In this document: one piece after another, positions 8,671-17,613 of the stretch | Position numbering within the stretch: position 1 is the first letter of the stretch | Layout of the letters: every line of letters starts with the position of its first letter | Source of the DNA: Actinomyces johnsonii | Lineage (GTDB): Bacteria > Actinomycetota > Actinomycetes > Actinomycetales > Actinomycetaceae | Length of the DNA: 64,000 nt | Assembly (NCBI RefSeq): GCF_006546835.1 | Contig: NZ_VICB01000003.1 | Span: 451,003-515,002 of the forward strand | Direction: 5' to 3' | Translations under genes and position numbers: made by a program | The notes under the pieces: model-generated | What the model was told of the DNA's origin: nothing | What the model saw: the letters and a program-made list of their open reading frames with translations, nothing else | The model's database searches: none

Positions 8671-10116
8671 TTAGGAGGTGGGTGTCGGGCTGCTCGGGTT
8701 TGAAGGGGCTGTCGAAGTAGGAGCGGACGAGGCATCTTCAAGCCAGCTGGTAGCGGAATAAAAATAGTCAGCGACAACGAGCCCCCATGGTGTGATTGCC
8801 CCGTTATCGCCAGAATATGCCGTACCTTGCCGAGCATCAAAGATTGTTTTCCCGGAACTGATGGAAGTGATATCGAACCCACGACTCGACGTGCTACTAG
8901 AAGCGTTTGCTCCGTAAAAGGAGTAAAGAACATCTCCAAAGGTACACGCACCTTTGGGAACTTCATGATTAGTTCCATCCCATCTCAATGCAGCGCTCGC
9001 AGTTCCAGGCGTGCGTACCGCAATAACAGGTGAGTCATGCTGATCTTGCCATGTGATATTCGTCTGTTGTCCTGAGAAGATCCTGGGCCAACCTTTGACT
9101 TCGTTCTCCCAATCTCCCTCTAAGGAAATCTCCTGCCCTGAGATGACATGTCTAGCTGTTCCGACTAAAGATTCCGAGGAGTTCTTGTAATAGTACCAGT
9201 CGTCCCTCACTATGATTGGCTGGATATCATCCGTACGCTCGTACTTGTTGTTGGTCAAGAATATGATGGCATTGTTTGTCTCCAAAGGCAAGGGGAAGGT
9301 CAAGGCCTGGCCGCAGGGAATGACGACGGAAATGTTCTGTTTGTCGAGAATCGAATGTGCGTCGAACTGGATCGACAGGTCTTCAGTGCTCAGACGAAGT
9401 GCTATGTAATCGGCTGCGGAATTTGTAGAATTATAAGTTGCGCTGCTGTCGCCTGTAAGGATGATGGAGGCCTGATTGTTGGTGAAAGAGAGTTTCAGGT
9501 CCGACATGCTATTCACCTGATAGTGTTCGCTAACCGTTTGAGAATTTTGAATCGACCCGTCCGACAGGCGAATTTTGAGGATGACGATTGGACAAGCGGT
9601 ACTGTCAGAATAACTGTTGTTAATAGTGTCCTGTGTGCTGGGCGACGATAGCGTTAAGGCTCCGAGCGTGAGATAGGCGTATTCACTATCGAGAAGAGCT
9701 GGACCGACGAATATAGTAGTCAACGCAACCTTCGGGTCGTCGTCCGTATCGTCGCGGGCAACCATTTCCACTTTTCGGGTGATCCATACACCTTTCTGGT
9801 CCAGAAGAACTGCGTAGGTGGTGAGATTGCTGACGTCAACGACAACGGGACACCTGCCGTTGGTGAAGAGGGTGAGCGCTTCTTTGATCTCCGCTTCGGC
9901 GCACAGGTAGTGATCATGAACGGCCGTGATCGTTGTTCTGGCGTTTATTGTTGGCCAGGTGGGCGTATCTGTGAAGGCAGTTGGAATGGCGTCAGGCGTT
10001 GGGGGCGGCGTGGGTGTGGGGGTAGCGGACGTGTTGGGGCGGCTGTGTTGGCAAGCTACTGCGGTGGGTAGCAAGGTGACTGTTGCTGTGGCGGCTATGA
10101 AAGTGCGGCGGCGCAT
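8671..10116 (-). CDS. Tat-type lipoprotein of unknown function, propeller-like repeats (copy C)
   Basis: The product (481 residues) starts MRRRTFIAATATV and ends its signal at AVAC, followed by a Thr/Pro-rich linker. Shared family blocks include CPVVVDVSNLTTYAV, VGPALLDSEYAYLTLGAL, LRLSTEDLSIQFDAHSIL and ACTFGDVLYSFYG. These recur at equivalent places in all four copies. The ATG at 10116 was chosen because it has an AGAGGAGC ribosome site and the twin-arginine motif; an upstream start would add about 96 residues of unlikely sequence. The 50 bases before and including this start match those before copy A at about 45 of 50 positions. The C-terminus is a Ser/Thr/Pro tail. Function unknown. Confidence 0.8.
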   Translation of the reverse strand: MRRRTFIAATATVTLLPTAVACQHSRPNTSATPTPTPPPTPDAIPTAFTDTPTWPTINARTTITAVHDHYLCAEAEIKEALTLFTNGRCPVVVDVSNLTTYAVLLDQKGVWITRKVEMVARDDTDDDPKVALTTIFVGPALLDSEYAYLTLGALTLSSPSTQDTINNSYSDSTACPIVILKIRLSDGSIQNSQTVSEHYQVNSMSDLKLSFTNNQASIILTGDSSATYNSTNSAADYIALRLSTEDLSIQFDAHSILDKQNISVVIPCGQALTFPLPLETNNAIIFLTNNKYERTDDIQPIIVRDDWYYYKNSSESLVGTARHVISGQEISLEGDWENEVKGWPRIFSGQQTNITWQDQHDSPVIAVRTPGTASAALRWDGTNHEVPKGACTFGDVLYSFYGANASSSTSSRGFDITSISSGKTIFDARQGTAYSGDNGAITPWGLVVADYFYSATSWLEDASSAPTSTAPSNPSSPTPTS

Positions 10117-10163
10117 GGCTGCTCCTCTGCTGCGCTGGAACGGGAACCGGCTGCTGTCTATGG
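10114..10163 (-). repeat. Conserved upstream block of lipoprotein copy C
   Basis: These 50 bases, including the start codon and ribosome site of copy C, match 13120-13169 before copy A at about 45 positions with no gaps. The core GCTGCGCTGGAACGGGAACC is identical. This is better conserved than much of the coding sequence. Confidence 0.8.
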
Positions 10164-10237
10164 ATGTCGCCCGATAATGGGAATGGCAATGGGTAATGCT
10201 CCTCAAGGGAGTCTTCAGGCCTGGGGCTGAGCGTTGA

Positions 10238-11686
10238 CTACGAGGGGTGGCCGAACCATGCGTCCGCCGGGAAGAAGAAACCGTCGATAGCAATTCCCCA
10301 GGATGAGACCCCCATAGCGCTGCCCCACGTAGTGATAGGAATGTTGGCCACATCTTGGCCAGACGAAAGAGAAGAAACTTGAAGGTTGCCGACACTTTTA
10401 CCATCCGGCGTGTTCGGTGGCGCCATGTAGATGAAGTTGCTGAAGGTGCATGCGGCGCCGGGAATTGTGTGCTCGTTAGAAGTCCAAGACAGAATAGGAG
10501 TGGCTGATCCCGGTTGACTGACAGTAAAGGCGGGCTGCTCTGACATGCCGTAGTAAATTATTTCATGCTGGCCGGTGTAGAGTGGATAAAAAACGTATGC
10601 AGGGAGAATCTCTTGAGGGTGCTCATTAAGGAGAATGCTGTCCCCGGTGGTCGCATTCAGAACATGAAAAGTTCCTAACTTGGTAGCTTGTGGATTCTTG
10701 TAGGGGTGAGTCTTTTCGTTGTAGTACACCCAATTGTCTTCAACTAGCTCGACCTCAATATCTTGCCGAGTTTCGACTGTACCGTTCCTGAGATAGACGA
10801 TGGTCACGCTCCCGTCATCCTTTTCTGCGACCAATGCTTCTCCTTTTGCGTCAACGCTCTGGTAGGCTTCGGTAAGAATCGTGTTCGCGTCGAACTGAGT
10901 AGAGAGATCGTCTGAGCTTAGGCGAAGCCCGAAACCCTTTGCGCTGGAATCTCGAGGATTCTTGCTTCCTGCGACAAGCAAAGCGTTATGCTCGTCATTG
11001 AAGGAGAAGGAAATGCTTTCGAAGAACAGGCTGCCGGTCACGTAGTTGTCGGTGATGCGCGCTGATGTGACAATGGCATGGTCAGAGAGTGAGACCTTGA
11101 TGACGTCGACAGTGAAAATAGCGGAGCCTGATATAGAGTCCGCTGAAGGGTGACTGTTGTGGTAAACACCGACGACAAAATAGGCGTAGGACTCGTCAAG
11201 AATCGCAGGACCAACAAGAACATCGAGATCCGAGCTGGGAGGTGCGGTGGTAGCCGTTGAGGTGTTGCTGGCTTTTGGCTCCGGTGTTGAACTTGCTGAA
11301 AGATCAACGGCCACAATATTCCAATGTCGTTGATCGTCAGGGATAAGGGCCCATGTTGTTGGACCATGTAGATCAACGATGACCGGGCATGTGCCGCTGA
11401 CGACGGTAGCCTGCATTTTTGGCATTCTGACACTGCCACATAAGTGCTGTTTGCGTAGTGCGGTAATCCTCGTACGTAGACCATTGACTCCGGGCCATAG
11501 TGAAAGCTCTGAGAATGAAGAAGGTGCAGTAGAATCGTTTGGGGGTGATGGTCTTGGTATTGATCCTGGAGTCGGCATCGGTGCAATCGAAGGACTTGGT
11601 CCAGGTTTTGGTTTATCTGAGCAGGCGCTGATTACGCCCGTCATGCCGATGGTTGCTGTAGTGATTAAGAAAGAACGACGTTGCAT
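10238..11686 (-). CDS. Tat-type lipoprotein of unknown function, propeller-like repeats (copy B)
   Basis: The product (482 residues) has MQRRSFLITTATIG, lipobox ISAC and a proline-rich linker (KPKPGPSPSIAPMPTPGSIP) almost identical to that of copy D. The body carries the family blocks CPVIVDLHGPTTWALIPD, VGPAILDESYAYFVVGVY, LRLSSDDLSTQFDANTIL and VSSWGIAIDGFFFPADAW. The start at 11686 matches the paralogues; a GTG at 11722 overlaps the stop of copy A and would only add 12 residues. It follows copy A after 32 bases, so A and B are probably one transcript. Unlike copy D it lacks the long Ser/Thr tail. Function unknown. Confidence 0.8.
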   Translation of the reverse strand: MQRRSFLITTATIGMTGVISACSDKPKPGPSPSIAPMPTPGSIPRPSPPNDSTAPSSFSELSLWPGVNGLRTRITALRKQHLCGSVRMPKMQATVVSGTCPVIVDLHGPTTWALIPDDQRHWNIVAVDLSASSTPEPKASNTSTATTAPPSSDLDVLVGPAILDESYAYFVVGVYHNSHPSADSISGSAIFTVDVIKVSLSDHAIVTSARITDNYVTGSLFFESISFSFNDEHNALLVAGSKNPRDSSAKGFGLRLSSDDLSTQFDANTILTEAYQSVDAKGEALVAEKDDGSVTIVYLRNGTVETRQDIEVELVEDNWVYYNEKTHPYKNPQATKLGTFHVLNATTGDSILLNEHPQEILPAYVFYPLYTGQHEIIYYGMSEQPAFTVSQPGSATPILSWTSNEHTIPGAACTFSNFIYMAPPNTPDGKSVGNLQVSSLSSGQDVANIPITTWGSAMGVSSWGIAIDGFFFPADAWFGHPS

Positions 11687-11718
11687 GGCGCGGCCTCGTC
11701 TTAATGTGTGCCGACTGT

Positions 11719-13122
11719 TCACGAGCTCGTTGGTGCGGCGGACTTAGAATCTGTCATCCACTCGGTCGTTGGATAGAAGAAACGACCGGTGCTGATTCCG
11801 TACGGTGTTACGAAACTGACGCATGCTTGTTGGAAGGGGGTGAACTGACGGTTATCGAGCTCTTCCCCGGTGTGTAGGTCGACGAGAGTGATCCTCCCGG
11901 ACATGTAGCATGCATAGAGGACGTCTCCGTACACCTGGCCCGAGTTTGGAACCGCTCGCTCCGCCGAGTTCCAAGTGAGTGTCGGAGAGGTCGACCCCGG
12001 TGTGCGCACATCGATCTGATTATTCGTGCAGGTGATGATGTAGTCTCCGCTGGTTGCTGTATGTTGCATGTCACTGAGTTCATAAGGGAATCCGGTGAGA
12101 GTGAACTCCTCCCCGGTGTCAACATTGATCATGACAACTGTGCTTCCGGCGGTCGTATATCTTCTTGCATAGAGCCATTTTCTGCATACGTATTTGGGCG
12201 AGTCAGAGACCGTGTGTGAGGCTCCGTCAGTCAGGGTGACAACCGTTCCCGGTTCTGTTGAGCTGCTGTATTTGCTGGTGCATACGGCTTCCCCTCCTAA
12301 GTCGTTGAGATAGGCATACGTGAGTACGGAATGAGCGTCGAACTGAATGGACAGATCTGTTGCGGACAACCGCAAAGCCAGATAAGGGTCGCTGCCGGTC
12401 GTCAACATAAGAGCCGTCCCGTCCGCGGTAAAAAGGAGCCGTCCACTTGGGCTGTCCTGCAGAGCGAATGCACTCGTGGGGAAGCTGCTTGACAGTTGTA
12501 CGCTGGCAGTCGCCTTGTAATCGGACAGTTGGATCTTGAGAAGAGACAACGGCATGTTTTCGTCTGACATATTGCTCGAACCGGTTACCCCATCTGTTTT
12601 GCCGACGACGATGTAGGCATGATTGTCGTCAAGAGTAGAAGGTCCGGTGGCCAGGTGGGCGACTGCTCCTACTTTGCTCGTTTCTGTGGCGTTGTTAGCC
12701 GGTGCCGTAGGCTTCACTTCGGCTGCGTGATATCCCCCGGAGACGCCGTCGGGCAGTATTGCGTAGGTTGTGGGACCGGTGAGGTCGACGATGACCGGGC
12801 ACATACCGGTCACGTCAGTTTGGCCCGGTAGATAGTGGGCTCCGATCGCACCGATGAGATAACGACCGTGGACATGTAGGATCTGACATCCTTCGCCCAA
12901 GGTTTGATCCTGGTCGCTGATGACTCCCGGTGGGGGCCACAGCGGTTCCGCCCCGAAGACGATGGGGGTGGCTGTGGGGGTCGGTGGAGTGGGAGAAGCG
13001 GGAGCAGCGGCACTCGGGCTCGTGCTATTGGAGACGGTGCTCTTCGGATGTTTGGCTGAACAGCCGTAGAGCCCCGCGCCTGCGGCGGCGCCAAGGGTGG
13101 TGAGGAATGTGCGACGGCGCAT
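11719..13122 (-). CDS. Tat-type lipoprotein of unknown function, propeller-like repeats (copy A)
   Basis: The product (467 residues) starts MRRRTFLTTLGAAAGAG with a lipobox LYGC, then a Ser/Pro/Thr linker. Family blocks are CPVIVDLTGPTTYAILPDG, LRLSATDLSIQFDAHSVL, VDTGEEFTLTG, VYGDVLYACYMSGRITLVDL and HTGEELDN; the last two read like blades of a PQQ-type propeller. The start at 13122 has CAGGAG seven bases upstream. It is the first gene of the four-gene minus-strand block, divergent from fprA. The order A-B-C-D, with A resembling C upstream and B resembling D within, suggests duplication of a two-gene unit. Function unknown; surface sensing or ligand binding would be a guess. Confidence 0.8.
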   Translation of the reverse strand: MRRRTFLTTLGAAAGAGLYGCSAKHPKSTVSNSTSPSAAAPASPTPPTPTATPIVFGAEPLWPPPGVISDQDQTLGEGCQILHVHGRYLIGAIGAHYLPGQTDVTGMCPVIVDLTGPTTYAILPDGVSGGYHAAEVKPTAPANNATETSKVGAVAHLATGPSTLDDNHAYIVVGKTDGVTGSSNMSDENMPLSLLKIQLSDYKATASVQLSSSFPTSAFALQDSPSGRLLFTADGTALMLTTGSDPYLALRLSATDLSIQFDAHSVLTYAYLNDLGGEAVCTSKYSSSTEPGTVVTLTDGASHTVSDSPKYVCRKWLYARRYTTAGSTVVMINVDTGEEFTLTGFPYELSDMQHTATSGDYIITCTNNQIDVRTPGSTSPTLTWNSAERAVPNSGQVYGDVLYACYMSGRITLVDLHTGEELDNRQFTPFQQACVSFVTPYGISTGRFFYPTTEWMTDSKSAAPTSS

Positions 13123-13169
13123 AGGTGCTCCTGTGCTGCGCTGGAACGGGAACCGGCTGCTTTCGATGG
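13120..13169 (-). repeat. Conserved upstream block of lipoprotein copy A
   Basis: This is the partner of the block at 10114-10163. It holds the ribosome site and the untranslated leader of copy A. Either the duplication is recent or the leader has a regulatory role. Confidence 0.8.
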
Positions 13170-13314
13170 TGGGCTGCGCACCATGCGCCGACAATGGGGA
13201 GTTGTTCCGGATGGGGCGTCTACACCACCTGCACCGCTACTGATGCGCCGGGACGTGACGCGGCTCAAAGCGCTGATGTTGCCCGCGCCCTGGGTGAGTC
13301 CTCCCTGTCGTCCA

Positions 13315-13424
13315 TAGACTGTGCCGCGGTGCCCCGTCGTCGTCCCAAGACCGGACCAACCGGCCGTGATGGCTGCGAGCGCGCGGCACCACGTCCACGT
13401 CCCCTGAATCAGGAACTAAGAACA
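13315..13424 (+). promoter_or_regulatory. Candidate fprA promoter and structured leader
   Basis: A good -10 hexamer TAGACT lies at 13315-13320, about 100 bases before the fprA start. GTGCCGCG at 13321-13328 can pair with CGCGGCAC at 13382-13389 and close most of the leader into one structure. No clear -35 was found. The rest of the 300-base gap between copy A and fprA shows no gene. Confidence 0.35.
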
Positions 13425-14912
13425 GTGAACGCACGTCCTCTCAATGTCGCCGTCATCGGAGCAGGCCCCGCAGGCATCTACGCCTCGGACATCCTCTCGA
13501 AGTCGGGCATGGAGGTCTGTATCGACCTGTTCGAGCGGCTTCCTGCGCCCTACGGCTTGGTGCGCTACGGCGTCGCCCCCGACCACCCGCGCATTAAACA
13601 GATCATCGTGGCCCTCTACAAGATCCTCCAGCGCGGGGACATCCGGCTCATCGGCAACGTTGAGGTCGGCCGTGACATCTCGGTGGCCGAGCTCCACGAG
13701 CACTACGACGCCATCGTCTTCTCCACCGGCGCTGACACTGACGCCCCCCTGGACATCCCCGGCGTCGACGCCCCCGAGTGCCACGGCGGCGCCGACTTCG
13801 TCTCCTGGTACGACGGCCACCCCGATCACCCGCGCACCTGGGACCTGAGTGCCAAGGAGGTCGCCGTCATCGGCGTCGGCAACGTGGCCCTGGACATCGC
13901 CCGCGTCCTGGCCAAGCACGCCGACGACCTCATGACCACTGAGATCCCGGCCAACGTCGCCGCCACCCTCCAGCAGTCCCCGGTCACCGACGTGCACGTC
14001 TTCGGGCGCCGCGGCCCCGCCCAGGTGAAGTTCACCCCGCTGGAGCTGCGCGAGCTCGGCAAGCAAGCCGACGTGGACGTCATCGTCGACGAGGAGGACT
14101 TCGAGTACGACGAGGGCTCGCAGGCGGCCCTGGCCTCCTCCAACCAGCAGCGCCAGGTGGTCAAGGCCCTCGAGGGCTACGCGATGCAGGAACCGGAGGA
14201 CCTCACCGCCTCCCACCGCATCCACATCCACCTCTTCTCCGCTCCCCACGAGGTCCTCACCGACGACGACGGCCACGTCGTGGGCCTGCGCACCGAGCGC
14301 ACCCGCTTGACCGGCGACGGCAACGTCACCGGTACCGGCGAGTACCGCGACTGGCCCGTCCAGGCGATCTACCGAGCCGTCGGATACGCCTCCAGCGCCA
14401 TCGAGGGCCTGCCCTTCGACGCCGAGCGGCACGTCGTCCCCAACGAGGGCGGCCGCGTCCTCGGCGAGGACGGCAAGCCGCTGACCGGCCTGTACGCCAC
14501 CGGATGGATCCGCCGCGGCCCCGTAGGCCTCATCGGCTCCACCAAGTCCGACGCGCAGGAGACCATCACGAACCTCGTGGCCGACGCGAATGCCGGTCTC
14601 CTGCACGCCGAGACCGACGACGAGACCCAGGTCGGCCACGACGCCCTCATCGCCCTGCTGGAGTCCCGCGGCATCCCCTTCACCAACTGGGAGGGCTGGG
14701 AGCTGCTGGACGCCTACGAGCGCGAGCTCGGCGAGGACTACGGTGAGGTTGTCGTCACCGGAGGCGACGCTAAGCCGCGCGAGCGCGTCAAGGTCGTCTC
14801 GCGCGATGCCATGACCGCGATCTCCCGTTCCACCGAGGTTCCCGAGGACCTCATCGGCCAGCCCGAGGCGGACCGCGTCCCCGAGCGGGTCGCCCACCGC
14901 TTGGCTGACTGA
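13425..14912 (+). CDS. fprA: Ferredoxin/adrenodoxin-type NADP+ reductase, FprA family
   Basis: The product (495 residues) is an FAD flavoprotein that moves electrons between NADPH and ferredoxin. The N-terminus has the FAD dinucleotide motif VIGAGPAGIYASDIL. A second Rossmann motif, VIGVGNVALDIAR, binds NADP. APYGLVRYGVAPDHPRIK and GWIRRGPVGLIGSTKSDA are characteristic of the adrenodoxin-reductase-like group. The GTG at 13425 is preferred because AGGAA lies ten bases upstream and the FAD motif follows 10 residues later; upstream sequence in frame is not protein-like. The protein is about 40 residues longer than M. tuberculosis FprA, with extra sequence at the C-terminus. Confidence 0.92.
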   Translation: MNARPLNVAVIGAGPAGIYASDILSKSGMEVCIDLFERLPAPYGLVRYGVAPDHPRIKQIIVALYKILQRGDIRLIGNVEVGRDISVAELHEHYDAIVFSTGADTDAPLDIPGVDAPECHGGADFVSWYDGHPDHPRTWDLSAKEVAVIGVGNVALDIARVLAKHADDLMTTEIPANVAATLQQSPVTDVHVFGRRGPAQVKFTPLELRELGKQADVDVIVDEEDFEYDEGSQAALASSNQQRQVVKALEGYAMQEPEDLTASHRIHIHLFSAPHEVLTDDDGHVVGLRTERTRLTGDGNVTGTGEYRDWPVQAIYRAVGYASSAIEGLPFDAERHVVPNEGGRVLGEDGKPLTGLYATGWIRRGPVGLIGSTKSDAQETITNLVADANAGLLHAETDDETQVGHDALIALLESRGIPFTNWEGWELLDAYERELGEDYGEVVVTGGDAKPRERVKVVSRDAMTAISRSTEVPEDLIGQPEADRVPERVAHRLAD

Positions 14913-14922
14913 ACTGACTGAG

Positions 14923-14953
14923 CCGGGACCGGCGGTTCCGCCGCCGGTCCCGG
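14923..14953 (+). terminator. Strong hairpin after fprA
   Basis: The 13-base arm at 14923-14935 pairs perfectly with 14941-14953 around a TTCCG loop. It starts 10 bases after the fprA stop. No U tract follows. Confidence 0.75.
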
Positions 14954-15004
14954 TCGGCACACGTCAACCCGTTCCCTCACGACGACCATTTCGAAGGTAG
15001 AACC

Positions 15005-16120
15005 ATGCGAATCGGCGTTCCCACCGAGATCAAGGACAACGAGTTCCGCGTCGCCATTACGCCGGCCGGTGTTCACGCACTCACCCGGCGCGGGCACACC
15101 GTGACTGTTCAGACGGGCGCCGGCCAGGGGGCCTCGATCCCCGATGCGGAGTACACCGCCGCCGGCGCCGCCCTGACCGACGACGTCCCGGCCCTGTGGG
15201 CCGACTCCGAGCTCGTCCTCAAGGTCAAGGAGCCGGTTGCCCGGGAGTACCAGTACCTGCGCCCGGACCTGCTGCTGTTCACCTACCTCCACCTGGCCGC
15301 GGACCGGGCCCTGACCGAGGAGCTGCTCGCCAAGCAGGTCACCGCCATCGCCTACGAGACCGTCGAGACCGACGCCGGCGCCCTGCCCCTCCTGGCGCCT
15401 ATGTCGGAGATCGCCGGCCGCCTGGCCGCCCAGGTCGGCGCGGACGCCCTGCTGCGCCCCCACGGCGGGGCGGGCGTCCTGCTGGGCGGTGCCGCCGGGG
15501 TGCGGCGCGGGAACGTCGTCGTCCTGGGCGGCGGCACCGCCGGCCTGAGCGCCGCGCGTCTCGCCGCCGGCATGGGCGCGGACGTCACCGTCTTCGACGT
15601 CGACCCCCTGCGCATGCGCCACATTGAGGAGATCGACGGCGGTGCCATCCGCACCCGCTTCTCCACCGAGCTCGACGTGGCCCGCGCCTGCGCCGGGGCG
15701 GACCTGGTCATCGGCGCCGTCCTCGTGCCCGGGGCCCGCACCCCCAGCCTCGTCACGCGCGCCACGGTGGAAACCATGCGACCCGGCAGCGTGCTGGTCG
15801 ATATCGCCATCGATCAGGGCGGCTGCTTTGAGGACTCTCGCCCCACCACGCACTCGGAGCCCACCTTCGAGGTGGACGGCAAGATCTTCTACTGCGTGGC
15901 CAACATGCCTGGCGCCGTCCCGCACACCTCCACCTACGCGCTGACCAACGCCACCCTGCCCTACGCCCTCGCCCTGGCCGATGAGGGCTGGCGCGACGCC
16001 ATCGCTGCGCGCCCCGATCTCGCGCGCGGCCTGAGCACGCACGCCGGGACGCTCTACACCGCCGGGGTCGGCGAGGCTCTGGACATCCCCACGGCCGACG
16101 TCGTCGATCTGCTGAGCTGA
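15005..16120 (+). CDS. ald: Alanine dehydrogenase
   Basis: This 371-residue, NAD-dependent enzyme interconverts L-alanine and pyruvate plus ammonia. The N-terminus MRIGVPTEIKDNEFRVAITP is diagnostic. The catalytic lysine lies in LKVKEP (about 74) and the histidine in YLHLAADRAL (about 96). The nucleotide-binding glycine motif is VVLGGGTAGLSAARLAAGMG. The length matches the family exactly. GAAGG lies upstream of the ATG. It follows the fprA terminator, so it is probably transcribed separately, and it is nearly contiguous with the downstream acetyltransferase gene. Confidence 0.96.
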   Translation: MRIGVPTEIKDNEFRVAITPAGVHALTRRGHTVTVQTGAGQGASIPDAEYTAAGAALTDDVPALWADSELVLKVKEPVAREYQYLRPDLLLFTYLHLAADRALTEELLAKQVTAIAYETVETDAGALPLLAPMSEIAGRLAAQVGADALLRPHGGAGVLLGGAAGVRRGNVVVLGGGTAGLSAARLAAGMGADVTVFDVDPLRMRHIEEIDGGAIRTRFSTELDVARACAGADLVIGAVLVPGARTPSLVTRATVETMRPGSVLVDIAIDQGGCFEDSRPTTHSEPTFEVDGKIFYCVANMPGAVPHTSTYALTNATLPYALALADEGWRDAIAARPDLARGLSTHAGTLYTAGVGEALDIPTADVVDLLS

Positions 16121-16123
16121 GCG

Positions 16124-16708
16124 GTGAGAACCCGTCGCATCCGCGTCGCCAGCGGCACGGACCGCTGGGCGCACGACCTCTACCTGCGCGCCTTCCCCGA
16201 GGATGAGCGCCTGCCCTGGGCACTCATCCACCTGCTCAGCCTGCGGCGCGGCATCGACCTCGTCGCCTGGTGGGACCGGCCCGCCGGACCGACCCGTGCG
16301 GCCTCGCCGGATCCCGTCGCCCTGACCTGGACCGTGCGCCGCCCCGGCTCCCGGCTGCTCTACCTCTTCTACCTCGCCGTCGACGACGTCGCCCGCGGCC
16401 GCGGTGTGGGCACCCGCCTCCTGGCCGAGGTCGAGCGCCGTCACCCCGGCTGCAGCATCGTCCTGGACATCGAGCCCGTCATCGCCGAGGCCGACAACGC
16501 CGAGCAGCGACGTCGCCGGCTCGCCTTCTACGAGCGCGCCGGCTTCCGCGACACTGGGTACGCGGTCCTCGACTCGACGGAGAAATACTGGACCCTCGTG
16601 CGCGAGGCGCCGGGAACCACCTTCGACCCCGACGACTTCCGCGATGCCCTGCGCTGCCTGGATTGCGGCCTCATCACCGCGCGAGTGGTCCCGCGCCAGC
16701 AGACATAG
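16124..16708 (+). CDS. GNAT-family N-acetyltransferase
   Basis: This 194-residue protein has the acetyl-CoA binding motif ARGRGVGTRLL (about 89-99), followed by the typical RLAFYERAGFRDTGY segment near the C-terminal half. The acceptor cannot be told from the sequence. The C-terminal 50 residues form an extension with two cysteines (LRCLDCGL). It begins with GTG three bases after the ald stop, so it is probably expressed with ald. There is no obvious metabolic link to alanine catabolism. Confidence 0.8.
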   Translation: MRTRRIRVASGTDRWAHDLYLRAFPEDERLPWALIHLLSLRRGIDLVAWWDRPAGPTRAASPDPVALTWTVRRPGSRLLYLFYLAVDDVARGRGVGTRLLAEVERRHPGCSIVLDIEPVIAEADNAEQRRRRLAFYERAGFRDTGYAVLDSTEKYWTLVREAPGTTFDPDDFRDALRCLDCGLITARVVPRQQT

Positions 16709-16729
16709 GTGGGACACAGGTTCATCCCA

Positions 16730-16744
16730 TAGTCTCCACCCATG
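16730..16744 (+). promoter_or_regulatory. Leaderless-type promoter of htpX
   Basis: TAGTCT at 16730-16735, then six bases, then the ATG. The predicted transcript starts at or next to the start codon. No ribosome binding site is present. Confidence 0.6.
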
Positions 16745-17611
16745 ACAAGGACTCACCACTACAACGGTCTCAAGACCGCCGTCCTCCTGGGCGGCATGTG
16801 GAGCCTGCTTCTCCTTCTCGGCTACGCACTGACCCGGGGCACGGGCTCATCCATTTGGCTGTTCATCGTGCCGATCATCGGCGTCGCCCAGACCGCCTTC
16901 GCCTTCTGGAACTCCGACAAGATCGCGGTGCGCTCCATGGGCGCCATCGAGGTCACCGAGGACCAGCATCCCCAGATGTACGCCATTGTGCGCGAGCTCT
17001 CCGCCGCTGCCGGCCAGCCCATGCCGCGCCTCTACGTGGCCCCCACGATGAGCCCCAACGCCTTCGCCACTGGCCGCAACCCCTCGCACGCCGCTGTGTG
17101 CTGCACCCAGGGCATCCTTCAGCTCCTCAATGAGCGCGAGCTGCGCGGCGTCCTGGGCCATGAGCTCTCCCACGTCTACAACCGCGACATCCTCACCTCC
17201 TCGGTGGCTGCGGGCATCGCCGGCATCATCTCCTCAGTGGCCACCATGGCCCTGTGGTTCGGCGGCGGCAACCGGCGTGACCGGGACGGCGGCAACATCA
17301 TCGCCGTTCTGCTGCTCTCCCTCCTGGCGCCACTGGCCGCCACCATCACCCAGTTCGCCATCTCCCGGACCCGCGAGTACGACGCCGACCATGACGGCGC
17401 CGAGCTCACTCAGGACCCGCTCGCCTTGGCCAGCGCGCTCAGCAAGCTCGAGTCGGGCATCTCGCGCGTGCCCATGGGACAGGACCCGCGCCTCGAGCCG
17501 GTCTCCTCGATGATGATCGCCAACCCGTTCGGGAGCCTGCGCAACCTCTTCTCCACCCACCCTCCCATGGACAAGCGCATCGCCCGCCTCGAGCAGATGG
17601 CCGGGTACTGA
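16742..17611 (+). CDS. htpX: Zinc metalloprotease HtpX
   Basis: This 289-residue M48 membrane protease acts in quality control of membrane proteins. The zinc site HELSH is at about residues 140-144, and the third ligand region is REYDADHDGAEL. Two N-terminal hydrophobic helices (about 12-30 and 38-56) and two more after the active site match the family. The ATG is preceded by a -10 element and no ribosome site, so translation is probably leaderless. It ends two bases before the GTG of the next gene. Confidence 0.94.
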   Translation: MTRTHHYNGLKTAVLLGGMWSLLLLLGYALTRGTGSSIWLFIVPIIGVAQTAFAFWNSDKIAVRSMGAIEVTEDQHPQMYAIVRELSAAAGQPMPRLYVAPTMSPNAFATGRNPSHAAVCCTQGILQLLNERELRGVLGHELSHVYNRDILTSSVAAGIAGIISSVATMALWFGGGNRRDRDGGNIIAVLLLSLLAPLAATITQFAISRTREYDADHDGAELTQDPLALASALSKLESGISRVPMGQDPRLEPVSSMMIANPFGSLRNLFSTHPPMDKRIARLEQMAGY

Positions 17612-17613
17612 CG

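Noticed and set aside
7130..13122. Insertion sequence or transposon carrying the lipoprotein genes
   Set aside because: No transposase, terminal inverted repeats or target duplications were seen around the block.
13125..13424. N-terminal extension of the fprA frame by 100 residues
   Set aside because: The extension has no protein-like character, overlaps the divergent lipoprotein control region, and a ribosome site with GTG lies right before the FAD motif.
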